Source: SG-bin7 sp964498095 (GTDB lineage: Bacteria; Bdellovibrionota; Bdellovibrionia; Bdellovibrionales; SG-bin7). Taken from it: a stretch of DNA of 64,000 nt. How positions within the stretch are numbered: the stretch's first letter is position 1; the number at the start of each line of letters is the position of its first letter. The position numbers and the translations under genes were made by a program. Of this stretch, positions 8,071 to 17,514 are shown one piece after another. The notes beneath the pieces are model-generated. The model ran no database searches and was not told the DNA's origin. It saw only the letters and a list, made by a program, of their open reading frames with translations. The stretch covers positions 248,001-312,000 of the forward strand of contig CAZCFY010000001.1 of the NCBI GenBank assembly GCA_964498095.1. The letters are read 5' to 3'.

Positions 8071-10425
8071 CTATTGTACCGTCACTTTCGGACTCGTCGT
8101 TTCTACTTTATAGGAATCATTCTTAAAAAATCTAAACTCGTAGGTGCCTATTTGGGTCGGCATTTTAAAAATCAGCGAACCTGAAGTTTTTCCTCCTGTA
8201 TACTGCCAGGTAATAAAGCCGCCCTGATTTGTGTTCCCAGAAACATAGAGCCCTACCCAATCTTTCGCCGTGGCCGCATTAGCTCCGGTCGAGAATATAA
8301 CCGAAACATTTGCACTGGGGGCCGCTGTTGTTTTATCAACATTCAATGTATAACCGCCGGTGGGAGTCGGGGTTACCGCTCCAACTTTGATGAGTGCAGT
8401 TTTTGCCAACATTTTGAATCCATCATTTTGAAAGAGCCGGAACTCATAATCCCCGGCCTCGCTGGGCATAGTAAATTGCAGACTTGAACCGCTCACATAC
8501 TTCCACGAAAGGTAATTTCCATTGGCGGCACCGATAGCAAAGAGCCCTACCCAATCTTTCGCCGTGGCATTAGGGTTTTGAATCGTGAGAGAAACACTTC
8601 CTCCGGGCGCAACGGATGTCGCATTCGCGGTGATGGTAACTCCCGACGGCGCGGGCGTAGGCGTTGGTGTTGGCGCCGGCTGAACACTTCCGACTTTTAT
8701 GACGGGGCTCTTCGCCAAAAGTTTATAGCCATTGTTTTCAAAAAGGCGAAACTCGTAATCACCGGCCTCGCTGGGCATGGAAAAACTAAGAGAACTACTT
8801 AGAACATATTTCCAAGAAAGATAATTGTTGTCATTGCCACCAACCTTATAAAGAGCTACCCAGTCGGTAATGGCACTATTGCTATTGTTTACCGTGACAG
8901 TAATGGACCCGCCGCCAATTACCGCCGTCGCACTCACCGCCAAAGTAATCGGCGAAGGAGTAGGTGTAGGTTCTGGTTCGGGCGTCGGAGTTGGCGCCGG
9001 CACCGTCGAGTTATCCGCGCTTAATGGATTTGTGCTGTTAAGAAATTCCTCAAAATTTGTATAGCCGTCTCCGTCTTTATCCATATTCCCGTCGAGAGCG
9101 CTTGCGCCATTGAAACCATATTGGGTTTCAAAACTATTTGGCATTCCGTCCTTGTCGGTGTCGACAGGCGCAGCAGCAGAATTATAAACAGGGTAACCGC
9201 CAACATCGTTTTCATGAAACACGATTTTCCCAGCGGTTCCACGGCTAACGTTGCCGGGTTGAAACGTTACCGACTTCATCCAATCAAGGGCTCGCTGATC
9301 GATAGAGTCTACCTTTGGAAGTCGGGCGCCCGCGTTGGCGATAACATCTTTAAAGGCTTGGAAGGCATCGGTTTCTCTAATCGCCGGAGCTGCAAAGCGG
9401 GTCGCACTTACATCGGTTGGGCCGCTGTCAAAATTAATATTGGCGGTTTGTGATATCGAGTTACTAGGACGATAGTAATCGATATTTCCATTTACGAAAA
9501 TCGACGACATAGGATTATAGAGTGAGTAATTGCAACGGTCGTCATCGAAATTAGCTCCAATGATTCTTAGCGGATAACCAAAGTAATCGGCGCCCGCATG
9601 CTGAATATAAGCGTTGCCCACATAGTTATGATGATAATATCCACGGCAGGGAGCACTCGTTGAGGGATCATTGTAAATGTAGGCGACGTTATTGACGTGA
9701 TCAACCACTTGATCGAGATTTCCCTCTCCCGATAACGCTGGATTGCGCACCCAGTTTAAGGCGAAGTAATTGTGGTGAAGACTAATATTCGTGGCAGGAT
9801 TACCGTACCCGCCACCGACCGCAATGCCATGCAGGGCTTCGCTAATCAGACTCCATTGAACAGTCACGTTTTTAACCGGGACACCGCTCATACCTAAGAT
9901 ACCGATACTTTCGTCATTTACCCAGCCCACGGAAACGTGATCTAAAATCGTATTATCGGACCTAATAAAAAGGCCACTTTGATTGACGACGTCGTAACCG
10001 GGCCTCACTCTAAGATGTCTAATGATCATGTCATGAGAATTGGTCTCAATTAAGCCCTTTACCAAAATCCCATCGCCAGGAGCGGTTTGCCCCGCGATTG
10101 TCAGATAAGGACTAAAGGCAATCATCGAAGGCCAGGGACAACTGATTTGATCATTGATACAGCCGCCACTAGGACAATAGGTGCAGGTCTTAAGATTTAT
10201 GACGCCACTCACTTTAAAAACACAAGTCCGTGGACCCGTCTGTTGAACACAATCCCTAAGACTTCCCGCGCCGGCATCCTCTAGGTTTGTCACTTCAATA
10301 ACCCGCCCGCCGCGGCCACCCTTTGCAAAGCGGCCGAAGCCTTCGGCGGTTGGAAACGCTAATTGTTGCGCAGATAAGTCGCTGATAAAAAGTGCGGAAA
10401 AAATAATTGCAGTTAAGTATCTCAT
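8071..10425 (-). CDS. Secreted pectate-lyase-like protein with three C-terminal beta repeats
   Basis: 784 residues. Residues 1-19 are a signal peptide ending DLSAQ, without a lipobox Cys. The catalytic region (about 20-440) is a clear paralogue of the lipoprotein at 1030-2601. Both share GGRGGRVIEVTNL, CRGYYHHNYVGNA and LNWVRNP. A DTDKDGMPN / DKDGDGYTN calcium-loop segment follows (about 430-460). A Pro-Thr linker then leads to three repeats of about 90 residues, each with a DWVxLY motif, a LSWKYV-like strand (first two copies) and a YEFRLF/YEFRFF motif ending in a KVG/TVQ strand. The first and second, and second and third, repeats are joined by PT-rich linkers. These look like Ig-like or carbohydrate-binding modules. 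The gene is transcribed alone. Confidence 0.85.
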   Translation of the reverse strand: MRYLTAIIFSALFISDLSAQQLAFPTAEGFGRFAKGGRGGRVIEVTNLEDAGAGSLRDCVQQTGPRTCVFKVSGVINLKTCTYCPSGGCINDQISCPWPSMIAFSPYLTIAGQTAPGDGILVKGLIETNSHDMIIRHLRVRPGYDVVNQSGLFIRSDNTILDHVSVGWVNDESIGILGMSGVPVKNVTVQWSLISEALHGIAVGGGYGNPATNISLHHNYFALNWVRNPALSGEGNLDQVVDHVNNVAYIYNDPSTSAPCRGYYHHNYVGNAYIQHAGADYFGYPLRIIGANFDDDRCNYSLYNPMSSIFVNGNIDYYRPSNSISQTANINFDSGPTDVSATRFAAPAIRETDAFQAFKDVIANAGARLPKVDSIDQRALDWMKSVTFQPGNVSRGTAGKIVFHENDVGGYPVYNSAAAPVDTDKDGMPNSFETQYGFNGASALDGNMDKDGDGYTNFEEFLNSTNPLSADNSTVPAPTPTPEPEPTPTPSPITLAVSATAVIGGGSITVTVNNSNSAITDWVALYKVGGNDNNYLSWKYVLSSSLSFSMPSEAGDYEFRLFENNGYKLLAKSPVIKVGSVQPAPTPTPTPAPSGVTITANATSVAPGGSVSLTIQNPNATAKDWVGLFAIGAANGNYLSWKYVSGSSLQFTMPSEAGDYEFRLFQNDGFKMLAKTALIKVGAVTPTPTGGYTLNVDKTTAAPSANVSVIFSTGANAATAKDWVGLYVSGNTNQGGFITWQYTGGKTSGSLIFKMPTQIGTYEFRFFKNDSYKVETTSPKVTVQ

Positions 10426-10517
10426 GACTCCCCCATTAGCTTTATTTTAAAGGGAAGTGATAGAGACGAAAATCCGAATTAGTTGACCATAAATTGCATC
10501 ATTTTGAGAGACGAAAC

Positions 10518-11954
10518 TTAAGGGAATAGCGGACCACTGCGCTGGAATATGATTCTTACCTCTTCGGCTGTCAGCTTCCGATTCCAAACGGATAAATCAT
10601 CTAACGCACCGTCGAAATTATGACCCGAGGAGCTCATTGCGCCCAAGACCAAATCAAGATTATTACTAACCGGAGTCAGACTCGTGGGAACACCCATCGC
10701 CTGCCCCGAATCATCTATCCCATTGATATAGACACGACAATCACCGGCGTTCTGGCGGTCATATACAACGGTAAAATGATTCCACCCAGGAACCGTGAAA
10801 GAAGCGACACTCTGCAAACTATAGACATTTATGTTGTCATCGATGATAAACATGAGCCGGTCATTGCCATTATTGATATGAATTTCGTAGCCTGGAAAGC
10901 CAGCGACGCCTACCCGCTCGCCGCGCTTGGAGATTATGATGTCGTCAGTACCCACTGAAGCACGATTAAACCATCCCGTAATGGAAATTTCACTCTGCAC
11001 GTCAAAACTTCCGGGGGCAGTTGCAAGTCGAACGAAATCATCGGCACCGTCAAAGTTTAAGGCCCCGCCAAACTGACCAGCAATAGATTTTGTTAGCAAA
11101 TCTGAAGAACTTAAAATTCCGTTCGGACCAAACGCCGCCGAAATTATACTTCCGTCAACCGCTCCAACTTCATCCAATTGCCAATATCCCAATAATCCCA
11201 TTGGACTTAAAGAAAGTACCGGGCGCTCATGCATACGTAAGCAATCAAGACTCACGTTATAACTCTGCTCTTTGATGATAGTTTTCAAAGTACCACTAAA
11301 AACAACTCCATTGTAACTTGAGTCATTTACGAAAAGCTCAAGAGCGTCCGTGGTCGCTACGTAGGAAGTTTGGCCAGCGCTCTGGCCCCTATTAACTAAT
11401 ATACGCGGCGTCTTTTCTGTATAGACTTCATTGTTTATAATTTGGCCGAGATAGAGAATACCCTCGCGCTGATTACTGACTTTATTATTCTTAATAACAA
11501 TGTCGATTCCAACGTCACTCGTCTTAGACCGGCAAAATGTTTCACTAAACTCATTGGCCGCTACCGCAGTTGATTTTTCAAATATACCCGAGTAATAGGT
11601 TAAAAAGTCAGGATTATATTTCTTTACACTCAGCGCGGGATTGTTAAAGGAAATGGGAAAGCTAGTGGGCACGCAATCATCGACGTTAATCGTAGCCACT
11701 TCGGACTCTACACGCATAACCGACTGAACCAAAATATTATTATTCACACATTCAGTCGCGGAAAAAGTCCTTAGGTAATCGCCCGGCATAGGCTTTCCAT
11801 CAAAGCTATCACCATTACCTTGATGAACGGTTACACTGGAAATTGAATTTTTCTTAAACGAATTAAAATTGACATCGCTTTCCTGCGAACAATTTTGGTA
11901 AAGAATGTTTACCGAGAATATTAGCGCCAATAAATAAAATAACCCTAAACGCAA
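10518..11954 (-). CDS. LamG-domain lipoprotein
   Basis: 478 residues. Residues 1-22 are a lipoprotein signal with lipobox LYQNC. Residues 25-250 are an unrecognised region with several Cys. Residues about 255-470 match a concanavalin A-like LamG fold: GLLGYWQLDE at the start, LNFDGADDFV, ITGWFNRAS, WNHFTVVYD, VYINGIDD and FDGALDDLSVWNR near the end. Such domains bind carbohydrate or protein ligands. The gene lies between a pectate-lyase-like gene and a divergent regulator gene. A surface recognition role is inferred. Confidence 0.8.
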   Translation of the reverse strand: MRLGLFYLLALIFSVNILYQNCSQESDVNFNSFKKNSISSVTVHQGNGDSFDGKPMPGDYLRTFSATECVNNNILVQSVMRVESEVATINVDDCVPTSFPISFNNPALSVKKYNPDFLTYYSGIFEKSTAVAANEFSETFCRSKTSDVGIDIVIKNNKVSNQREGILYLGQIINNEVYTEKTPRILVNRGQSAGQTSYVATTDALELFVNDSSYNGVVFSGTLKTIIKEQSYNVSLDCLRMHERPVLSLSPMGLLGYWQLDEVGAVDGSIISAAFGPNGILSSSDLLTKSIAGQFGGALNFDGADDFVRLATAPGSFDVQSEISITGWFNRASVGTDDIIISKRGERVGVAGFPGYEIHINNGNDRLMFIIDDNINVYSLQSVASFTVPGWNHFTVVYDRQNAGDCRVYINGIDDSGQAMGVPTSLTPVSNNLDLVLGAMSSSGHNFDGALDDLSVWNRKLTAEEVRIIFQRSGPLFP

Positions 11955-12016
11955 AGCCTGGCTCCCCCATTCTCATAATATTCTACAACTGCCGATAAGA
12001 TTCAGTGATAAGAATT

Positions 12017-12061
12017 TCTTGTCCAATTCCTGTTTCAAATCGAGACACGGATTGAACAAGA
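12017..12061. repeat. Imperfect inverted repeat between divergent genes
   Basis: Arms TCTTGTCCAATTCC (12017-12030) and GGATTGAACAAGA (12049-12061) are reverse complements apart from one mismatch and one bulged base. The spacer is 18 nt. The repeat lies in the 152-bp region between the divergent LamG lipoprotein gene and the TPR regulator gene. It could be an operator or a leader hairpin; no flanking T-run suggests a terminator. Confidence 0.5.
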
Positions 12062-12106
12062 TGGACATTTAAAATATCGGATTATGTAGAGACAGACTAA
12101 AGTCAT

Positions 12107-13591
12107 ATGGCAAATGATGTTAACCTATTAGAAAAGCTTGAAGACGCAATAAAGGCCGGAAACCTCGTCCTTGTCCACGATGCTTTAAATCAGTTAAAGC
12201 CTGGAGAAATTCCCGCAAACGAAGTAGTTCGGTACGCCAATATCGCCCGCCGCGCGGGTTATCACCGAATGGCAATTAGGCTGCTCTATCCCATAGTGAG
12301 AAATAAATCTAAAAGCGGAAAGTCTCCCAGCAATTTAGAAAAGGCGGAATATGCCATGGCCCTCTCGCGCGCCGGCGCCTTAGCCGAAGCTCATGCACTG
12401 CTAGACGAGATTCCCGCTAACTTTCCGGAGCGACTACTCTATAAAGCGTTCTCACATTTTGCGTCCTGGGATTATCACTTGGCAATTCCTCTTCTCAAAA
12501 AATACCTCGAAGACGAATCGATTTCTCATTATCAAAAAACTGTCGCTGCGATTAACTTAGCAGATGCTTATTTTACCGAGGGCCTCTATTCTGAGGCTCA
12601 AGTTTTATGTAACAGACTTTTAGAAAAACTCGATAGCCAAAAACAAAAACTCAACGCTGGCTACTTGCAGCAGATTCTGGGCCAGATTGCTGTTATGGAA
12701 AAAGATTTTGAAGCCGCCACTAACCACTTTAGCAGAGTGGAAGAACTTGTCGGAGAAAATCACTACCGCTATTATCTTTATTTAAGAAAGTGGCGGGCGA
12801 TTTTGCAATGCTTAAAAAAACATACTGAACCCAGCTCCGAAAACTTATTAATTGAGGTGCGCGAAGAAGCGCGCCGCAAAAACGTTTGGGAGGTCGTGCG
12901 GGAAATGGATTTCTACCGTGCCATAATTTTCTCTCAACGAAATTTATTTTGGCAAGTTTACTTTTCGACACCTTATCCGCATTATCGCGAACGCATGTTA
13001 AAGATAAGCGGCTACGCGGAAGTGCCACCCACCACCTATGACATTCCCTTCAATAGTGACAGAGGAACGCCAACTCAAATATTTAATATCCCCGGAGGCT
13101 GTGATGAATCTAAAGACATCTCTCTTAAGAAGGGACAACTCGTCCACCGACTGTTAGTCATCCTTGCGTCTGATTTTTATCGACCGTTTCGGGTGGAAAC
13201 CCTATTTTCGTTGTTATTTCCCGATGAACTCTATAATATTAAAAAATCCTCCTACAAAGTTCACGATACGATGTCCCGCCTCAGAGCCTGGTTCTTAGAG
13301 AATGGCTTACCCTTTTCTATCGACGAAGACGATAGCCAATACCGGCTGCGGGTGAGTGAACCCCATATTTTGCGCGTCCAAGTTGCAAAATCGGCAGACT
13401 CAAACATAGATGCCTTTGTCGCCGAACTTAAAATGTACTTTCCGCATACTCCATTTAAAATTCAGGACGTTATTAATCTCAAATCCCACCCGCGCTCCAC
13501 GGCAAAATGGTTACTTACCCGCGCAGTTTCCGAAGGTCTGTTAGATCGTGTGGGGCAAGGGCGCGGCGTAAAGTATAAATTAGCGGGCTAA
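12107..13591 (+). CDS. TPR protein with C-terminal winged-helix domains, putative regulator
   Basis: 494 residues from ATG. Residues 1-270 are helical with tetratricopeptide-like repeats, for example AEYAMALSRAGALAEAHALL and AINLADAYFTEGLYSEAQVL. Residues about 335-425 contain KKGQLVHRLLVILASDFYRPF and an SSYKVHDTMSRLRAWF helix followed by YRLRVSEP. This resembles the winged-helix DNA-binding domain of OmpR/SARP-type regulators. A second winged-helix-like segment (about 440-494) reads AKWLLTRAVSEGLLDRVGQG. No signal peptide, so cytoplasmic. TPR plus winged-helix suggests a transcription factor controlled by protein or ligand binding. The divergent neighbour is a LamG lipoprotein. Stops of this gene and the convergent one are 2 bp apart. 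Confidence 0.7.
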   Translation: MANDVNLLEKLEDAIKAGNLVLVHDALNQLKPGEIPANEVVRYANIARRAGYHRMAIRLLYPIVRNKSKSGKSPSNLEKAEYAMALSRAGALAEAHALLDEIPANFPERLLYKAFSHFASWDYHLAIPLLKKYLEDESISHYQKTVAAINLADAYFTEGLYSEAQVLCNRLLEKLDSQKQKLNAGYLQQILGQIAVMEKDFEAATNHFSRVEELVGENHYRYYLYLRKWRAILQCLKKHTEPSSENLLIEVREEARRKNVWEVVREMDFYRAIIFSQRNLFWQVYFSTPYPHYRERMLKISGYAEVPPTTYDIPFNSDRGTPTQIFNIPGGCDESKDISLKKGQLVHRLLVILASDFYRPFRVETLFSLLFPDELYNIKKSSYKVHDTMSRLRAWFLENGLPFSIDEDDSQYRLRVSEPHILRVQVAKSADSNIDAFVAELKMYFPHTPFKIQDVINLKSHPRSTAKWLLTRAVSEGLLDRVGQGRGVKYKLAG

Positions 13592-13593
13592 AA

Positions 13594-14334
13594 CTAATTC
13601 TGAACGTATTTTACTTTTGCCGTAAACGAAATCGGCGCGATACGGCAGTCATTAATATCTCCATCGCCAATGGTCACCAATCTAAACTCATGGTCAGAAA
13701 TTTGTGGCTGCGAGGCAAAAATCCTTTGAAACACTGTATCGGAAAACCTCATATCCATTGCTCCGAACTGTTGAGTCTCCGGCCATTGACAGGTACTGTC
13801 GCCCGTTTCCGATCCCTCACAATATATTTTGTTCAAGGGATCAGGGCCCACCGGCCAATTAACACCCTTTATCTTTTCCCAATCATAAGTGTTCAACCCT
13901 AAACTCTTGGAAAAATAGGGTGAAAAATCATAACTGGCCGCGAGCATCGCCTTGTCGAACGAGAGAATAAAATGATCGTCATACTCCATGGTAATAGCGG
14001 CAAACGAAAATTCCATACCGCACAAAATGGAATCCTCTGGTAAAGAAAACGCTTGGATCTGTTCGATTCTACCGCGAAAAGACGTAACGTTGGGTAGCCC
14101 GTCCTCCGCGACCAAGTTACCATTTGTACCAAATTCACAGGAAAGATATCCTGGATCACTAAAGGCAATGGGGACGTCCATACTAAGAGTTGGTCTATCC
14201 GCGCAGGCTTTTTGAATGGCATTAATGTCTCCAGCCGCTATTTTTTCGGAGCCAATGAAATTGAGTTTGCCGCAATTGTTGTAAAAAATAATTACGAGAG
14301 ACAAACTCATCACCGCTAGGATTCGATTAAGCAT
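13594..14334 (-). CDS. Hypothetical lipoprotein
   Basis: 246 residues. Residues 1-21 are a lipoprotein signal with lipobox FYNNC, a form frequent in this genome (compare LYQNC at 10518-11954). The mature part holds several Cys and ends in a beta-rich segment (ISFTAKVKYVQN). I do not recognise a family. The gene is convergent with the TPR regulator (2 bp between stops) and divergent from the FN3 lipoprotein gene. Confidence 0.7.
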   Translation of the reverse strand: MLNRILAVMSLSLVIIFYNNCGKLNFIGSEKIAAGDINAIQKACADRPTLSMDVPIAFSDPGYLSCEFGTNGNLVAEDGLPNVTSFRGRIEQIQAFSLPEDSILCGMEFSFAAITMEYDDHFILSFDKAMLAASYDFSPYFSKSLGLNTYDWEKIKGVNWPVGPDPLNKIYCEGSETGDSTCQWPETQQFGAMDMRFSDTVFQRIFASQPQISDHEFRLVTIGDGDINDCRIAPISFTAKVKYVQN

Positions 14335-14550
14335 ACAACCCCCTATCTATATTTTATGTGAAGGCATCGCCGTGGGAAATTTGAATAAATTAGCCATATT
14401 TCGCCTCAGATCGAAACAACTGCGGTCACTCTGGCGCTAAAATGCGCGGGTACAAATAGCCCCAACAATCGCGCCAATTCCATAGAATAAATTCATTTTG
14501 CTTTCTCGCCTTTTCCCGAAGTTAAAACTTCTGTTATAGAACGGTTCACT

Positions 14551-14952
14551 ATGCGAATTCTGTTTTTAGTTCTATATTTAGGATTGTCGGGTTGTAACCT
14601 CTTCGCCCCAGCGAAGAACGGTTCGAGCGGCTCGTGCACCGGCACGGCCTATTTTACGTGGGAACCGCCCCGTGACAGTAATAATCAAATCGACGCCAGC
14701 GTATTAGGCTATAATCTTTATAATGGATTTTCGTCGCGTACTTATAATCAATTGCGCGATACTCAAACTGTCATGCCGGCGGTAACCCCCACTTATACGT
14801 TAACTGGATTACAAATCGGCCCCACTTACTATTTCGCCGTTACGGCCTACAACAGCGGCGGGGAAAGCGGCTACTCTAACGAAGTTAGCAAAGCGTTCAC
14901 CTCTTGCGGTGAAACCGTCTACATTCATATGGAAGGAAAATTAAGTAAATGA
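14551..14952 (+). CDS. Fibronectin type III lipoprotein
   Basis: 133 residues. The signal ends GLSGC (Cys15), a good lipobox. Residues about 28-120 form one fibronectin type III domain: YFTWEPPRDS, LGYNLY, YTLTGLQIGPTYYFAVTAYNSGGESGYSNEV. It is essentially a lipid-anchored single FN3 module. The stop overlaps the start of the next gene (ATGA), so the two are co-transcribed and probably translationally coupled. Confidence 0.8.
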   Translation: MRILFLVLYLGLSGCNLFAPAKNGSSGSCTGTAYFTWEPPRDSNNQIDASVLGYNLYNGFSSRTYNQLRDTQTVMPAVTPTYTLTGLQIGPTYYFAVTAYNSGGESGYSNEVSKAFTSCGETVYIHMEGKLSK

Positions 14953-17327
14953 GAAACTTAGGCCTATTCTTCACAGTTTTATTTTTGTTTGGCTGTAGCG
15001 GTAGCGACTCTAATCCTAAAACTTGCGCCGCAGCTCCGACCTCGGAGAAGGCCGTTAGCAAGTTAACTGAAATGCAAAAAGCCGAACTTAATAGTTGGAA
15101 AAACACGACGTTTAAGAAGTGTCAGCTCAATAGTGTTTTTCCTTCTCTGGTAGAAATTCTTCCGGCCTCGCCCGCAAACGAAACCGAAAACCGGGTCGAT
15201 ATAAAGCATTTCTTAGACAAAACGAATAACTCACTTATTATTGCAAACCCCAGTGATGCAACCGAGTTTATAATGTTCTCTAACCCCGGCCTCAGCACGG
15301 CTCCCGTATATTCCGATGCGCTTGCCTGCGAGCAAAACGCCCATAAAATTCAATATGAAGCGCAGCTATCGGGAACCCGCTGTGAAGTAAAACTTGACGG
15401 ACAAATCGTGGCAACGGCTGAACTTGTTCATAATGTGCCGGTAAGCCTGCATACATCCGCAAAAAAGTCAGAAGTTCTACTTCAACTCCCTTCTCCTGTG
15501 GGTGCCGGACAAAAGGAAACTAACAATAATTATGTTTCCCTAAGAACTTCCGCTTTTGTAGATCCCGTTCGTCAAGTCCTCTCGACCACCGACATCACCA
15601 AAGTAACTGCGACGGGCGTGCCACAGGTGGTTTACCCGACTCGCGAGCGCATTCTAGATTTACTTAAGATGAAATTTGATGCAAAAGATTGGGATCAATT
15701 GGAAGCGCGCTTCCCATCATCATCCCTTGTCGATACCAGTGTGGCCGAAATTAACGAGACTTCCCTAGGTGATATCGCGCCGTTTTCCAATTCTTATTCT
15801 TTTCTAGTTGGTCCAAGTAGTTTTGAACTTAACAAACTTTGGGACGGTGGTTTTAACAATCAAAAGCAATTTTCTTATAGCTTTCGGTGGATAAGTGAAG
15901 TTTCTCCCGTAAACTCAGGTTCTTCGCCGACGACGACGGATCCAAAGTTTTTAGCGGTTATTGTTCAAGTTGAGCTAACCGGTAACGTAAAGGACGGCGG
16001 CAATTCGCGCGTTACCAAACTTGAATTTAATTTTCATGATGAAGGATCTTCTGAAGAGTCTTTTAAAAAGTGCGCCACCAAACGCCTTCATACCATGACT
16101 CAAGTTCATAAAAAAACCGACGATCAACCCGTTCCACGGCTCGAAGACGTACTTCAACCGTGCCGGCTCCACTTGGCCAATCAAAAAGTCGCCAAACATA
16201 TTTTAAAAGATAAATCGCTCAAAAAACAATTCTTAACGACCGTTGCAAACTCCATGACAAAAAACCGCATGTCTTACGACTTTTTGGGGTGGACATATTT
16301 ATTGCGCGAAATAATTTCGGAGCTTCCATTAAATACTCATGAATTTCTCGTAGAGTTGGATCCGCCAGCACCCGCAAGACGCGTCTTAGAACCAGCGCAA
16401 GCGACTACTAATTTCTTATTGTCAGACGTTTTACCGTCAAAAGAAAATTACCAGTTAAGACTCGCAACAATTAATTCAAGTGTGCAATGGACTCTACGCG
16501 ATTTTACGCCTAAACAAGAAGAACTTACAAAATTGAAATCTGTTATCAATCGTCTATATAATGATTTTCCACAATCAACCACCCAGCTCATCCAAAGCTA
16601 CGGCATGTTGCCCGACGACGGAAGGGACGCGGTTGAAGCTCTAAATTACGCCCTAACACTTGATGACGATTTCTTAAAAAAATATCGCACGCTTCGCCGT
16701 CAGGCCCAGGATGTGGGCGCCCTAAGTGTGTTTACTCAACACGAAATTATGTTTTTACAAAGACGCCAGAAAATCACCTATTTGGATGATTGGCAGGATA
16801 TTCTAAATCTCGCTTCTAAAACAACGGCCAAGGCGGAAAAAGCGCGTACTCGGCATGCACAGAAGGTTTCGGATAAGGAATTTGAAGCCGCGCGCGTGGC
16901 CATTTTTGAAATCTCCATGCGTGAAGGGTGGAAGCCTCTCACTTTTGAAAACTTCGAACGCATGCTCGTCTTGACTCAATATATTCCACGTTGCCAAAGT
17001 TTAACGGATGCGATCAGCAAAGCGGCCTGCGTTGGCACCCAAAAATTCCAGTCTACGGGAACAGGTCTACTTCTCTCTCCCCGCCGCGAGTTTAATGCCG
17101 CCGTTGCCCAGCAATTGCAAAACACACTCCCGTTAATAGACAGCACTCTGGTGACAGAGAAGGTAGCACTTGGCTTTTACGGTCCACTTTGGGCAAATTG
17201 TACGGGCACTGATTTAGAGGTTCGCAAACTCGCGTTGGACCAGATACTGGACTATTTCATAAAGTCAGGATCGGCCAATCCAGAAAAATTGCGCGAACTC
17301 GATATCATTTTAAAACCCTGCCATTAA
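14949..17327 (+). CDS. Large hypothetical lipoprotein
   Basis: 792 residues starting in a 4-nt ATGA overlap with the FN3 lipoprotein gene. The signal has lipobox LFGC (Cys16). The N-terminal half is beta-rich; the C-terminal half is strongly helical and charged (about 480-700), with Cys pairs near 680-690 and at the C-terminus. No family recognised. Pairing with an FN3 lipoprotein suggests a two-protein envelope complex, which is inference only. Confidence 0.7.
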   Translation: MRNLGLFFTVLFLFGCSGSDSNPKTCAAAPTSEKAVSKLTEMQKAELNSWKNTTFKKCQLNSVFPSLVEILPASPANETENRVDIKHFLDKTNNSLIIANPSDATEFIMFSNPGLSTAPVYSDALACEQNAHKIQYEAQLSGTRCEVKLDGQIVATAELVHNVPVSLHTSAKKSEVLLQLPSPVGAGQKETNNNYVSLRTSAFVDPVRQVLSTTDITKVTATGVPQVVYPTRERILDLLKMKFDAKDWDQLEARFPSSSLVDTSVAEINETSLGDIAPFSNSYSFLVGPSSFELNKLWDGGFNNQKQFSYSFRWISEVSPVNSGSSPTTTDPKFLAVIVQVELTGNVKDGGNSRVTKLEFNFHDEGSSEESFKKCATKRLHTMTQVHKKTDDQPVPRLEDVLQPCRLHLANQKVAKHILKDKSLKKQFLTTVANSMTKNRMSYDFLGWTYLLREIISELPLNTHEFLVELDPPAPARRVLEPAQATTNFLLSDVLPSKENYQLRLATINSSVQWTLRDFTPKQEELTKLKSVINRLYNDFPQSTTQLIQSYGMLPDDGRDAVEALNYALTLDDDFLKKYRTLRRQAQDVGALSVFTQHEIMFLQRRQKITYLDDWQDILNLASKTTAKAEKARTRHAQKVSDKEFEAARVAIFEISMREGWKPLTFENFERMLVLTQYIPRCQSLTDAISKAACVGTQKFQSTGTGLLLSPRREFNAAVAQQLQNTLPLIDSTLVTEKVALGFYGPLWANCTGTDLEVRKLALDQILDYFIKSGSANPEKLRELDIILKPCH

Positions 17328-17340
17328 TTCCTACAACCCG

Positions 17341-17376
17341 GGCGAAATTGTCGCATTCTCTCAACGATATTTCGCC
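17341..17376. repeat. Stem-loop downstream of lipoprotein operon
   Basis: GGCGAAAT (17341-17348) pairs with ATTTCGCC (17369-17376), with further pairing inside the loop. It lies 13 bp after the 792-residue lipoprotein gene and before cheW. No T-run follows, so intrinsic termination is doubtful; it may be a processing or pausing hairpin. Confidence 0.4.
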
Positions 17377-17514
17377 TGCAAGCTCCGAGGTTCCTAGACA
17401 AGTCGGGCTAGACTGCAAAGCTTTCTAAACAAATCTAATGTCCCCCAAGGTATTTATCGATAGTTCTTTGGTTAATAAAGAATTAAGGCGATCACTTTTG
17501 GGAAGGGACGTTTA

